A stretch of 64,000 nucleotides of DNA from a bacterium (GTDB taxonomy: Bacteria > Bacillota > Clostridia > Lachnospirales > Lachnospiraceae), in assembly GCA_023663725.1 (NCBI GenBank), contig JAMPGX010000014.1:1-64000 (forward strand), read 5' to 3'. Every line of letters starts with the position of its first letter. Position 1 is the first letter of the stretch. Both the position numbers and the translations under genes were made by a program. Positions 36,837 through 45,790 of the stretch are shown piece after piece. Under the pieces are notes generated by a model. That model made no database searches and had not been told where the DNA came from. It saw nothing but the letters and a program-made list of their open reading frames with translations.

Positions 36837-38006
36837 CTATCCCTGTATGCCCGCCGTCACTGCATCGACTTGCGCCGCGTACTGGATGGGAATGGATACC
36901 TGATACTGCTGCAACGCCTCACGAAGCACCACAAAGAAATCTCTGATATCCTGCTCATCTATGGCGCCCAGTGCACACAGACGGAACGTGTTGGCCTGGG
37001 CAACCTTGCCGGGATAGATCGTAAAGCCTCTCTCATAGCAGTAATCGTGAATTTTCTCAAAATCCCAGTTTGCATCATCCGGATAAAGCACGGAAACCAC
37101 CAGACCTGCCTGCCATTCCCTCCTGATCAGATCCCTGAAGCCCAACTCCTCCAGCCCCCGATGGATAGCCTGAAACACCCTGGTATGCCGATTCCATTTT
37201 GCCTCTTCCCCCTCAGCAAAATATTCCTTCAGAGCCTGCCGAACCGCATAGATCGTCTGAACTGGCGGCGTAAAGTGCATCTCTCCCGTCCTCTCAAAGC
37301 AGTCATACTGCAAGAACAGATTACAATAATAGGAGCGCTTAGGATAAGAACGAGATTGCTCTATGATTTCTCTCTTCCCAATGACAAAGGATAGGCCTGT
37401 CATGGCCATCAGACCCTTCTGAGCGGAAGCCATGCAGAAATCCATGTTCTCCGCCTCGATATCTATCGGGCGCATCGCCAGAGTGGAGGTAGTATCCACG
37501 ATGAACACAGCGTGATATTGATGCGCCAGCGCCCCGATCTCCCTGACCGGATTGAGAATGCCCGTACCCGTCTCATTGTGCGTGGCATATACCAGCGCAA
37601 TGTCCTCATTCTCCGCCAGAGTCCGCTCCACCTGCCCTAAATCGGGAAGCTGATCGGACGGAAACCGCAGATTGATATGAGGCAGGCCGTAATACTCACA
37701 AATCTCCACCGCCCTGGCGCTATAAGCCCCATTATTTACAATCAGAACACGCCCTCCCTCAGGCAGCAGAGAATTGAGGCAGATATCCATATTGATCGTA
37801 CCGCTTCCACAGAAAAGAACGGACGTATACTTTTCCTGGTCTCCGTGGACGATCCTTACCAAATCCTCCCGAAGCTCCTTCATCATGCAGGCGAATTCCT
37901 TCTCCCTCGGACAGATATCCGGCACCACCTGAGCCAGCTTAACCGTGTCCGTTGTGGTAGCCGGCCCCGGATTCAGCAGAATATTGCGTTTAATTGGATA
38001 ATTCAT
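36837..38006 (-). CDS. phnW: 2-Aminoethylphosphonate transaminase
   Basis: A 389-residue class V aminotransferase that makes AEP from phosphonoacetaldehyde in the biosynthetic direction. The opening ILLNPGPATTTDTV is typical, and the PLP lysine is Lys197 in SAQKGLMA. The ATG at 38006 has AAGGAGAT at good spacing, so the 10 extra residues to 38036 are excluded. It is the first gene of the phosphonate operon, under a strong promoter at 38060-38088. No phosphonatase (phnX) lies nearby, which supports synthesis rather than breakdown of AEP. Confidence 0.93.
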   Translation of the reverse strand: MNYPIKRNILLNPGPATTTDTVKLAQVVPDICPREKEFACMMKELREDLVRIVHGDQEKYTSVLFCGSGTINMDICLNSLLPEGGRVLIVNNGAYSARAVEICEYYGLPHINLRFPSDQLPDLGQVERTLAENEDIALVYATHNETGTGILNPVREIGALAHQYHAVFIVDTTSTLAMRPIDIEAENMDFCMASAQKGLMAMTGLSFVIGKREIIEQSRSYPKRSYYCNLFLQYDCFERTGEMHFTPPVQTIYAVRQALKEYFAEGEEAKWNRHTRVFQAIHRGLEELGFRDLIRREWQAGLVVSVLYPDDANWDFEKIHDYCYERGFTIYPGKVAQANTFRLCALGAIDEQDIRDFFVVLREALQQYQVSIPIQYAAQVDAVTAGIQG

Positions 38007-38059
38007 AATAGCTTGATCTCCTTTTTGAAGACACATCCGACGTCAATTGCTGTGTTTAC

Positions 38060-38088
38060 AGTATATCTTTTTTTTTATAGAGCGTCAA
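38060..38088 (-). promoter_or_regulatory. Sigma-A promoter of the phosphonate operon
   Basis: On the minus strand TTGACG (38083-38088) and TATACT (38060-38065) are separated by exactly 17 bp. The -10 lies about 54 bp upstream of the phnW start. The match to the housekeeping consensus is close, so the operon is probably expressed constitutively unless repressed. Confidence 0.75.
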
Positions 38089-38262
38089 CAGCCGTACAAA
38101 CATTTATTATCGGTCGAATTTACAGCACATTTTTCGCTATCCATTTTTTCCGACCTATGGTAATATATAGACATAACTGGCTTTGCGCAGTCCGGACATG
38201 TATCCGAAACTATCGGACCGCGAGACCAATTGTGCATTTTTCTGGGAAAGTGGAAAAGAATT

Positions 38263-38934
38263 ATGAATGTATCAGAACAATATCAGGAAATATCAAGGCT
38301 AAAGCAGGAGATCAATGTCCGCCTCTCCCACGGAACCGATTATGCGGCCATCAAGAAATTGGCACAGTTCCTCGCTGAGAATCCTAACTATCAGAAATTG
38401 TACAAGCTTGAAAATCAACTGATTAAATTGCAACATTTTCTGACGATCTGGCGTGAAGAGCAGGAAAGGATGACCGGACAGGTAAAAACTGACAATATAT
38501 TCTATCAGATTAACTCTCTTGACGAATTAGAGCAGAAGTACTGTCGGATAGAATATTACGGCCTGCGAATAGAGAATCATGTCCCGGAACCCTATTGCAG
38601 TCAATTACTGGACTGGCTTCTGGAGCACAGGGTCAGCGGCATTGCCCTGGGAATCATCATCAGAAACAGAACGGAGAAGGGCATGGAAAATATATTATGC
38701 GTTGCTCGGGAGTTAAAACGAAAGATGGATTTGCCCAATGCGGTTTATCTGCTGCAATATGCCCGTGAGAAATACCCTGGCGTGGAAGCGTTTCTTCTGG
38801 AAGAGGCGGATTGCTGGATGCAGGTCGGACAGTGGAGATCGGCTCTTTCGCTATTACAAAAGCTTGAAACTCCTACGGCAGAGATACTGGAAATTATGAC
38901 AGAATTGCGACAGGTGATCGAAAATGATGAATGA
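38263..38934 (+). CDS. Hypothetical helical protein paired with a glycosyltransferase (copy 2)
   Basis: A 223-residue mainly helical protein, perhaps with TPR-like hairpins in its second half (residues 140-215). The ATG at 38263 lies after a weak GGAAAAG site. It is divergent from the phosphonate operon. It overlaps the next gene by 11 bp, so translation is coupled and the two products likely work together. Position and fold type echo the gene at 32245-32796, but sequence likeness by eye is low. No family is recognised. Confidence 0.7.
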   Translation: MNVSEQYQEISRLKQEINVRLSHGTDYAAIKKLAQFLAENPNYQKLYKLENQLIKLQHFLTIWREEQERMTGQVKTDNIFYQINSLDELEQKYCRIEYYGLRIENHVPEPYCSQLLDWLLEHRVSGIALGIIIRNRTEKGMENILCVARELKRKMDLPNAVYLLQYAREKYPGVEAFLLEEADCWMQVGQWRSALSLLQKLETPTAEILEIMTELRQVIENDE

Positions 38935-39583
38935 ACATAAATTCTGCTTTATTATATGCACCAACAACGAGCTACAGCTGGAGGAATGCATCCTATATAT
39001 CAAACTCCTGCACGTCCCCGAAGGATATCAGACAGAGCTGCTCACAATCCGGAATGCCGTCTCCATGACCTCTGGCTACAACGAGGGAATGAGAGCCTCA
39101 GATGCAAAATACAAGATCTATCTTCATCAGGATAGTTTTATCGTGGAGCCCTTTTTTCTGGATAAACTGCTGCAATTATTTCAACAGGACAAGAGCATCG
39201 GCATGATAGGCACATTGGGAACGGAACATCTGTCCCCTGATGGCATAATGTGGCATGAGGACAGATGCGGGGACGCCTATCTATTGGACCAGCATGGGGG
39301 AAGCCACATCAATCAATTCACACAGGGCTATCGGGAAGTCGAGGCGTTAGATGGACTGTTGATGGCCACTCAATATGATCTTCCCTGGCGTGAGGATATC
39401 TTTCAGGACTGGCATTTTTATGATGTATCTCAGTGCATGGAATTTCGCCGGTCCGGTTATAAGGTCATTGTGCCCGGGCAGGAAAAGAATTGGGTCATCC
39501 ACAGCTGTGGAATATGCTCTCTGTTGCATTATGAGGATGACCGCAGGCTTTTGCTTCAGACCTATCCCGAGATATGCGGCTGA
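38924..39583 (+). CDS. Glycosyltransferase, GT2-like family PF13712 (copy 2)
   Basis: A 219-residue GT-A-type protein, paralogous to the product of 32847-33590. It opens FCFIICTNNE and has GYNEGMRASDAKYKIYLHQD with the same HQD motif, and LDGLLMATQYDLPW later. The start overlaps the stop of the paired hypothetical gene. The last 22 bp overlap the convergent transporter gene. The two paralogues bracket the AEP operon, so one may attach the sugar that receives AEP. This link is inferred. Confidence 0.87.
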   Translation: MMNEHKFCFIICTNNELQLEECILYIKLLHVPEGYQTELLTIRNAVSMTSGYNEGMRASDAKYKIYLHQDSFIVEPFFLDKLLQLFQQDKSIGMIGTLGTEHLSPDGIMWHEDRCGDAYLLDQHGGSHINQFTQGYREVEALDGLLMATQYDLPWREDIFQDWHFYDVSQCMEFRRSGYKVIVPGQEKNWVIHSCGICSLLHYEDDRRLLLQTYPEICG

Positions 39584-41133
39584 TGCCCATTGCTAACGCT
39601 TTCCTGTTCCGACTCTTCTCTGTACTTCTTCGCGTCCTTCAGAAAACTGACTGCGATTAACACAATAACCATCCCAATGGGAAATGCCGTCACAATGCTC
39701 ACAGATTGAAGATTTCCCATAGAACTCTCCGCGAACAGCAGGGCGACAGGCAGCAGAATCAGCAGAACGCACCACATCAGCTGGATCAGCTTGTGCGGCT
39801 GCCTGCCATCTTCAAGCCTGCGATAGCTGTAACAGGACGCAGTCAGCGCAATAGAGTCAAAAGAGGTCGCATAGAAGGCCACCATTGTAACCAAGACAAG
39901 CGCCATCATAAATGTGCCACAGGGCAATGAGCGGATCACTTCAACGATGAGACCATACAGATCACCTGTCTCAACATACAGCGCCACATAATCCCTGACA
40001 CCGCTCATCTGCTTTCCCAGGGAATAGTTACCTAGCACGATGAAGCTGGTCAGCGTGGAGCCCACGCCAAATCCATAGCCTCCAAGGATCGTCTGACGCA
40101 CAGTCCTGCCCTGAGAAATACTGCCTATAAAAAACGGGGCTGCCACGCACCAGACCATCCAATAAGCCCAATAATATACTGTCCAGTTCTGCGGGAAAGC
40201 GGATGTCCGCAGTGGATCAGTAAAGGTTGCCAGTTCAAAGAAGTGTTGAACCATCCTCCCAAAGGAGCTCAGCCCCGTCTCTATTATATATCTGGCTTCT
40301 CCGCCAAATAGCAGGACATAGGCCAGCAATCCAAAAAACAGATAAATGCAGGCTCTGGCAAGCAGATGTATCCCCTTAAACCCATGTAGAAGCGAATAAG
40401 TATATATCACGCAGGTGACAATCAGAATAACCGTGTTGATCACAGCATTGTCAACCTCCATATGAAAAAGCTCCCTGATCATGACAGTCATCAGAGGCGT
40501 GGCAATGCTGAACGTAGTTGCCGTTCCCGCCAGCAAAGCAAATACTGCCAGCAGATCAATCAGCCTGCCGACAATGCCATCTGTGTGTTTACCCAGGAGC
40601 GGCCGACAAGCCTCAGAGTACCTCTGACGCCCTCTCTTCCTCACATGAAGCATAAAGCCAAAAGCAACCGCCAGTACCAGGTAAAAGCCCCATGGGATAA
40701 AGCTCCAGTGGAACTGGGGATATACTCCAGCCCAGTCCTGAATGCTCCCCATCTCCGCCAGATGCGGATCCGAGGCAACCATAATCCACTCAGAGAACGA
40801 ATAAAACAGGATATCCGCGGCAAGCCCACAGGTAAACATCATGGAGCCCCATGCGAAAAAAGAGTATTTCGGCCGCTCGCCCTGCGCTCCGAGAACAATA
40901 TCCCCATATCTGGAGGCCGCGAGAAACAGTGACAGCAGGAAGATTCCCAAGCCGATCACCAGATAATACGCGCCAAGGGTATCGCCGAAAAAAAAGCGGA
41001 CCTGGCTCAGCGCGACATTGGACTGTTCTGGGAACAGAAAAAATACCACGCACAACGCCACTATGATTCCCAGTGGCACTATCGTTATCATCCAGTCAAG
41101 CTCTCCATGTTTACTATACTTTTTCCTATCCAT
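39562..41133 (-). CDS. BCCT-family transporter, probable choline uptake
   Basis: A 523-residue secondary transporter with 12 membrane segments of the betaine/carnitine/choline family. The substrate-binding region shows the tryptophan-rich stretch YYWAYWMVWCVAAPFF of segment 8. It directly follows licC (3 bp) and licA in one operon, which points to choline import for phosphocholine making. In lic1 loci of other bacteria LicB, a different kind of permease, does this job. Betaine or carnitine as substrate cannot be ruled out from sequence alone. The start has GAGG 8 bp upstream, inside the end of licC. Confidence 0.92.
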   Translation of the reverse strand: MDRKKYSKHGELDWMITIVPLGIIVALCVVFFLFPEQSNVALSQVRFFFGDTLGAYYLVIGLGIFLLSLFLAASRYGDIVLGAQGERPKYSFFAWGSMMFTCGLAADILFYSFSEWIMVASDPHLAEMGSIQDWAGVYPQFHWSFIPWGFYLVLAVAFGFMLHVRKRGRQRYSEACRPLLGKHTDGIVGRLIDLLAVFALLAGTATTFSIATPLMTVMIRELFHMEVDNAVINTVILIVTCVIYTYSLLHGFKGIHLLARACIYLFFGLLAYVLLFGGEARYIIETGLSSFGRMVQHFFELATFTDPLRTSAFPQNWTVYYWAYWMVWCVAAPFFIGSISQGRTVRQTILGGYGFGVGSTLTSFIVLGNYSLGKQMSGVRDYVALYVETGDLYGLIVEVIRSLPCGTFMMALVLVTMVAFYATSFDSIALTASCYSYRRLEDGRQPHKLIQLMWCVLLILLPVALLFAESSMGNLQSVSIVTAFPIGMVIVLIAVSFLKDAKKYREESEQESVSNGHQPHISG

Positions 41134-41136
41134 TCC

Positions 41137-41853
41137 TTAATCCTCGATATATCTCTGATATCTGCCATCCAGCGCCGCCAGTTCCTCCAGGCTGTCCACC
41201 TCGATGACGTCTCCGGACTGCATGGGCCGGATGCCCAACTCAAAGTCCTCCGGATGGCAGAACATTGCCACATCATCCCAATAGATCTGCCGATTCTGTC
41301 GGACCTCAAACTCCAGCTCCAGATATGTCCGCAGCTTCCTCCCATCCTCCGCGCTCCAACGGGAGATACTGTATAACTGCCAACCGCCCCTTCCGCCCGT
41401 CCGACTACAGGATGTGACAATGCCATCCATCACAGTCTGCAGCCATTCATCCGTATTGCCATCCACCCAGACGCTGTTATAGCCTGAGCGCTCGAACTCT
41501 GGTGAAAGAATCCGCGGATTGCGTATGATCTGATCCCCGTCAAGAATGATCACATCCTCAAGGTGTTCTCTCGCCACATAGAGCGACGCGATATTATTAC
41601 AGGTATCATACCATGGATTATCAATCAACTCTATCCCCGGATATTCTCTCCGCAGGCTCTCAAACTGCTCCTTCCGATAACCCACAACGATATAGAGCTC
41701 CGTAATTCCATGACCGCGCAGGCCCTGAATGATCGTGTCAATCATCCGCACACCATCCACCCTCACCAAAGGCTTGGGAATCTCCAGGGTTACTGGCCGT
41801 AGTCTTTTTCCAATTCCCGCGGCCATGATAATCGCACGTTTCACCCTATGCAT
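41137..41853 (-). CDS. licC: Phosphocholine cytidylyltransferase
   Basis: A 238-residue CTP transferase that would make CDP-choline from phosphocholine. The loop AIIMAAGIGKRLRPVTLEIPK and the NNIAS motif are those of LicC. IYWDDVAMF and the downstream acidic residues match the choline/metal site region. The ATG at 41853 follows a GGGGGGAG site and overlaps licA by 8 bp; the longer frame to 41955 lies inside licA. It is a paralogue of the nucleotidyltransferase in the AEP operon. Assignment depends on the licA and BCCT neighbours. Confidence 0.9.
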   Translation of the reverse strand: MHRVKRAIIMAAGIGKRLRPVTLEIPKPLVRVDGVRMIDTIIQGLRGHGITELYIVVGYRKEQFESLRREYPGIELIDNPWYDTCNNIASLYVAREHLEDVIILDGDQIIRNPRILSPEFERSGYNSVWVDGNTDEWLQTVMDGIVTSCSRTGGRGGWQLYSISRWSAEDGRKLRTYLELEFEVRQNRQIYWDDVAMFCHPEDFELGIRPMQSGDVIEVDSLEELAALDGRYQRYIED

Positions 41854-42787
41854 CGACTTCTCCCCCCGCCGCTTCACCTCTACCTCCCTGTTCCTCCCTG
41901 ACGACTCTGTAGTAGTCCTTCGCATACTGATATTGTGAGAGTGCATACCCTCCAAACTCTACTCCGCACTGTCTTTTATATTCACACCAGTTACTCCATA
42001 GGAGTCCGCAGGCGGCAATATAACAGTATATCTTGACTCTGATATCATCGCCGCATCCCTCTGAAAAATACGCCGCTATGAGCCTGTCAATCTGCGGCCT
42101 GTCGTACATGGAATAGACGGCAAACATAGCCACATCTATATGTGGATCGTACATCGCCGCATATTCCCAGTCAATCAGACGCACGTCCACATCCTCGCCG
42201 CTCTCCATAATCAGAAAGTTGTCGGCGACCGCGTCTATATGGGCGAGCGCTTTCTGTCCGGCATGCGCGTCTATAAAAGGCTTCAGCGAGCGTACATTTT
42301 CCTTGGTGACAGAATAGTCTTCATAGACAGAGCTGGCGCCATCCCACAGCGACTCATAAAAGTCAATCTGCCCAAACAAGTCAAATTCAAACTCTACCGT
42401 CAGCTTCATCTCATGAAGCTCCCGAAGCCGCCTCATACATCTCCACACATCATCCGGCCTCCGTGCGTCACACACCCGTGCGCCATCCCAATACTCCGCA
42501 ATCTTACAGCCATTATCCCCGTTCATATAGACAATGTTATCGCTGATGCCCTTGCCCGCAATCACACGATATACGTCCGCCTCCTGCCTGCGATCAATCA
42601 GACGATCGGTTCCCTCCCCCGGAATACGGACTATATATTTTTTCCCATCGCAGACAAAAAGAAAGGAATGGTTCGTCATCCCCTTTTTCAAGACCATCAT
42701 CTCCGACACGCGCTCCGCCGGGACATGAAGCGCCTCGCACACACTATTGATGGCGTATGCTCTAAGTTGATCCTCATGAATACCCAC
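41846..42787 (-). CDS. licA: Choline kinase
   Basis: A 313-residue aminoglycoside-phosphotransferase-fold kinase. The Brenner motif is HIDAVADN (His183, Asp185, Asn190) and the metal-binding Asp206 is in LIDWEYA. ATP binding uses MTNHSFLF and YIVRIPG. It begins with GTG at 42787 preceded by GGAGGAG at 8 bp. It is first in the licA-licC-BCCT operon, downstream of the flagellin gene. No licD phosphotransferase was found in the window, so the last step must be by a gene elsewhere or by an unrecognised one here. Confidence 0.93.
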   Translation of the reverse strand: MGIHEDQLRAYAINSVCEALHVPAERVSEMMVLKKGMTNHSFLFVCDGKKYIVRIPGEGTDRLIDRRQEADVYRVIAGKGISDNIVYMNGDNGCKIAEYWDGARVCDARRPDDVWRCMRRLRELHEMKLTVEFEFDLFGQIDFYESLWDGASSVYEDYSVTKENVRSLKPFIDAHAGQKALAHIDAVADNFLIMESGEDVDVRLIDWEYAAMYDPHIDVAMFAVYSMYDRPQIDRLIAAYFSEGCGDDIRVKIYCYIAACGLLWSNWCEYKRQCGVEFGGYALSQYQYAKDYYRVVREEQGGRGEAAGGEVDA

Positions 42788-42833
42788 TTCGCAGTCTCCT
42801 CCGTTTCATAACGGCATATTTTCTGACATTCAT

Positions 42834-42867
42834 AGGCCAGCTTCATGGAAAACCATAAAGCTGGCCT
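42834..42867 (-). terminator. Hairpin after the licA start region / between flagellin and licA
   Basis: A strong inverted repeat, AGGCCAGCTT with AAGCTGGCCT, and a short A/T-rich loop lie just after the flagellin stop codon. There is no T run on the minus strand, so it may stabilise the flagellin mRNA or terminate weakly before licA. Confidence 0.6.
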
Positions 42868-42873
42868 GATGTG

Positions 42874-44346
42874 CTATCCCAGCAAAGCCAAGACTCCCTG
42901 ATTATTATTATTCGCCTGTGTCAACATAGCTATTCCGGCCTGCTCCAGGATATTGTGGTTGGCATACTCCACCATGAGCTTCGCCATATCTGAGTCCCTG
43001 ACAGCAGATTCTGCCGCCTGCGTATTTTCCACTATATTGTCCAGATTCGCAATAGTATGCTCCAGCCGATTCTGGTATGCACCCATTCTGCTGCGCTCCT
43101 CGCTCACAAACTTTGTCGCCGTCTTGAAGCTGGAGATCGCTTGGCGCGCCTTGGCCTGAGTGCCTACGTCAACCCCTCGTATCTTCAGAGTGACTGTGGA
43201 GATAGACGGGAGCTCTATCGCCATCTCATGTCCCTCCTCCGCTCCGACCTGCAGAACCACCCAGTCAACCTTGGCCAGCTTGTCGGCATCGTCCACAGAA
43301 TAGGCGGTACCGGGGGCAAATTTCCCGTATTCTCCCCTTGCCTTTATATTGTCATAAGTTGCATTTGACCACCCTGGCCATGTCACAGCAGTGTCAGCCG
43401 ACGATTTGATGGATAGAGACTCTCTGGATCTGTCATCATATATTATTAACTTCTTATTCGCCAGATCCACCGTCAAATTGGTGTAATGATTCCGAGGATT
43501 ACCCCCGTCAGTCGCAGCCACAATACGGTTCAGCAGCTCGTCGGCGGTAGTTACGTCTTTGAGACCTACATTATAGATATAATGGCTGCCGCTTTGCTCC
43601 TTGCTGTTGCCGGAATCCAGCGTAAATTTAATACTGTAGTGATTGGTGCAGGTACAGCAGGTGGTATGGAACCCGTTGTTCTCCAGCTCCTTCAATTGCT
43701 GCTCGCTCCCTGTAAATTGAGAGAAATCCAAAGTCGCCGCCTCATGATTGATCGTCGCCGTTCCATTTGACGTTGTTGTGCTGCCATCCGCGTTCGTAGT
43801 CGTCATCACATAATTCTTCGTAGTTTGATGTATCTCCGACATCACGCCCGAAGTAGAACCCTGTCCTACCCAGGCCGGCAGTCCCCCTGCGATAATCACC
43901 TGAGAATTGCCCTCCGGCAGAGGAACATCCTTCCCCTTCAGCACCGGAATCTCATTGAATGTAGCCTTGTCCGAAATAGCGTCAATCTCCTCCTTGAGCT
44001 GCGCGATCTCGCGCTGGATATACGACCGATCCTCATCTGTGAGGCTGCCATTGGCCGCCTTGACGCTGAGCTCTGTTCCGCGGTGCAGCATCTCATGCAC
44101 CTCGGCCATCGCTCCGTCCGCAATCTGTACCATTGAGATGCCATCCTGCGCATTGAGCGACGCCTGCGCAAGACCTCTGATCTGTCTCCTCATCTTCTCT
44201 GAGATAGCAAGCCCAGCCGCATCATCCGCCGCCCTGTTTATCCTGTAACCAGATGACAATCGCTCGGATAATTTATCCCGCCGTTTGCTGGTGCCAGTAT
44301 ACATTCTATTGGCATTCATAGCCAATAAATTATGCTGTATTACCAT
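42874..44346 (-). CDS. fliC: Flagellin
   Basis: A 490-residue flagellar filament protein. The conserved N-terminal D0/D1 region runs from NLLAMNANR through RLSSGYRINRAADDAAGLAISEKM (about residues 5-100). The matching C-terminal region ends MLTQANNNNQGVLALLG. The middle domain (140-400) is variable and carries the cysteine group TTCCTCTN (Cys230, Cys231, Cys233). The ATG at 44346 has AAGGAGGAA at good spacing, so the eight residues to 44370 are not used. It has its own sigma-28 promoter. Its place among glycan genes suggests that its serines and threonines are glycosylated by the neighbours. Confidence 0.96.
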   Translation of the reverse strand: MVIQHNLLAMNANRMYTGTSKRRDKLSERLSSGYRINRAADDAAGLAISEKMRRQIRGLAQASLNAQDGISMVQIADGAMAEVHEMLHRGTELSVKAANGSLTDEDRSYIQREIAQLKEEIDAISDKATFNEIPVLKGKDVPLPEGNSQVIIAGGLPAWVGQGSTSGVMSEIHQTTKNYVMTTTNADGSTTTSNGTATINHEAATLDFSQFTGSEQQLKELENNGFHTTCCTCTNHYSIKFTLDSGNSKEQSGSHYIYNVGLKDVTTADELLNRIVAATDGGNPRNHYTNLTVDLANKKLIIYDDRSRESLSIKSSADTAVTWPGWSNATYDNIKARGEYGKFAPGTAYSVDDADKLAKVDWVVLQVGAEEGHEMAIELPSISTVTLKIRGVDVGTQAKARQAISSFKTATKFVSEERSRMGAYQNRLEHTIANLDNIVENTQAAESAVRDSDMAKLMVEYANHNILEQAGIAMLTQANNNNQGVLALLG

Positions 44347-44404
44347 TTCTTTCCTCCTTGAAAAACGCACTTGCTTCCTTGCATGGTAAATTATACCATT
44401 TAAT

Positions 44405-44432
44405 TTATCGGATGAAAGACTGGATAAATTTA
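44405..44432 (-). promoter_or_regulatory. Sigma-28 (SigD) promoter of flagellin
   Basis: On the minus strand TAAA (44429-44432) is followed by 17 bp and CCGATAA (44405-44411), close to the motility-sigma consensus. The -10 lies about 60 bp upstream of the ATG. A small inverted repeat, ATGGTA with TACCAT, lies just after it. Confidence 0.8.
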
Positions 44433-44463
44433 TAGCTTGGTCATGGATTTGAAATATAGTTCA

Positions 44464-45756
44464 CTATATATCTCGTTCCCGCTCTCGGAGGAATTCCCCA
44501 TACAGAGGACAAATATATTGATCTATCTCGTATAACTTTAATGTACTCAGCACATCCTCCCAGTTTATCACCGCCAAAGCCATCACCAGTACAGCGTTCT
44601 CCTTTTGACAGCTGTACTCCTCTACACCGTATACCCTTTTGCCAAACATCATTGCTTTATTTTCTGATGTGTCCGTTACTACAAATCCCTCAAAAGGAAT
44701 ACCATTATTGAGAAAATAATTCGCCACTACCTGCCCATACCATCCAGCCCCATATATGTATATAGATTTAGACTGAGTCAATTCTACCATTGCGTTTTGG
44801 AACTCCTCCTCATATCCCAACACCATGATATTGACCATTCGCTCCAACTCATTCAAATATCTGTCATATCCGTTCCCTAACTCCTCCTTAGCTGCTCTCA
44901 TTAAGGCTTTGAACTCCTCTGAGCCAATCTTCCTTCTTGCTAAAACATCTACAAAGCCATGATGCCCTCGCGTCTCATATACCCCTAAATAGAATTGATA
45001 TTTTCCATCTGTATATTGATTATATTGATCCATAAATCTTGAGAATTGTGCCCGCCAGATCAATAACTTTTTTAAATCTCTATCCGAACGCTTGGACCAG
45101 GAGCCATCAGCCCCAAATCTGTATACGCTCATTATTCTATCCATATAATACATTTTCCCTTTTGTAAATGCGAAGAAATCTGTGGGTACATCCCCAACCT
45201 CTCTGCACTCCAGAAAAATACCTTCTAATATAAATGCATCCTTCCTATGCATTTTAGCTGCTGTTGCAATAGGAGGAAAACGCCTGTCAAGCACATCCCT
45301 CGCTTCGAGATCTCTGCTCCGATCAAAATTATTCTGTACATCAAGGCGATTATTTTTGCATCTCCACATAATCGCATTATGAACAACACATGAGTATTCC
45401 GGGTGTGCCTCTAAAAAATCAGCCTGAATTTGTAGCTTGTGGCGATCTATCCAAAAATCATCTCCCTCGCAAAACGCAACATACTTACCTCTGATCATCG
45501 GGACCAGGAGTTGTTGCGTAATCTTCACTCCCTTACTCCATTGATTTTCCTTTTCATAAACTATTCGAAAAACATCTGGATATTTCGCCTCATACTCCTT
45601 TAATATTACTTGCGTCCCATCAGTCGACGCGTCATCATGAATGATATATTCAACCTCGAAATCTGTTTCCTGCATCAATAAGCCTTCCAGCATATCCTGT
45701 ACATAGTCAGCCTGATTATAAGTCAGACATATCACGGTAACTAACGGCTGTGACAT
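44464..45756 (-). CDS. Family 2 glycosyltransferase with C-terminal nucleotide-binding-like domain
   Basis: A 430-residue protein. Residues 1-250 are a GT-A domain with VTVICLTYNQADY, HDDASTDGT and GDDFW in the donor site. From about residue 325 a Rossmann-like domain starts with YIYGAGWYGQVVANY, a motif found in sugar-transferase tails and polysaccharide modifying proteins. An AAGGAGG site precedes the ATG. It lies just upstream of the flagellin promoter and 34 bp after the dehydrogenase gene. The product could transfer a sugar or pentitol phosphate to the flagellin glycan. The acceptor is not known. Confidence 0.9.
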   Translation of the reverse strand: MSQPLVTVICLTYNQADYVQDMLEGLLMQETDFEVEYIIHDDASTDGTQVILKEYEAKYPDVFRIVYEKENQWSKGVKITQQLLVPMIRGKYVAFCEGDDFWIDRHKLQIQADFLEAHPEYSCVVHNAIMWRCKNNRLDVQNNFDRSRDLEARDVLDRRFPPIATAAKMHRKDAFILEGIFLECREVGDVPTDFFAFTKGKMYYMDRIMSVYRFGADGSWSKRSDRDLKKLLIWRAQFSRFMDQYNQYTDGKYQFYLGVYETRGHHGFVDVLARRKIGSEEFKALMRAAKEELGNGYDRYLNELERMVNIMVLGYEEEFQNAMVELTQSKSIYIYGAGWYGQVVANYFLNNGIPFEGFVVTDTSENKAMMFGKRVYGVEEYSCQKENAVLVMALAVINWEDVLSTLKLYEIDQYICPLYGEFLRERERDI

Positions 45757-45790
45757 ATTCTCCCTCCTTTTCTTTGAGTCGTTCTCGCCA

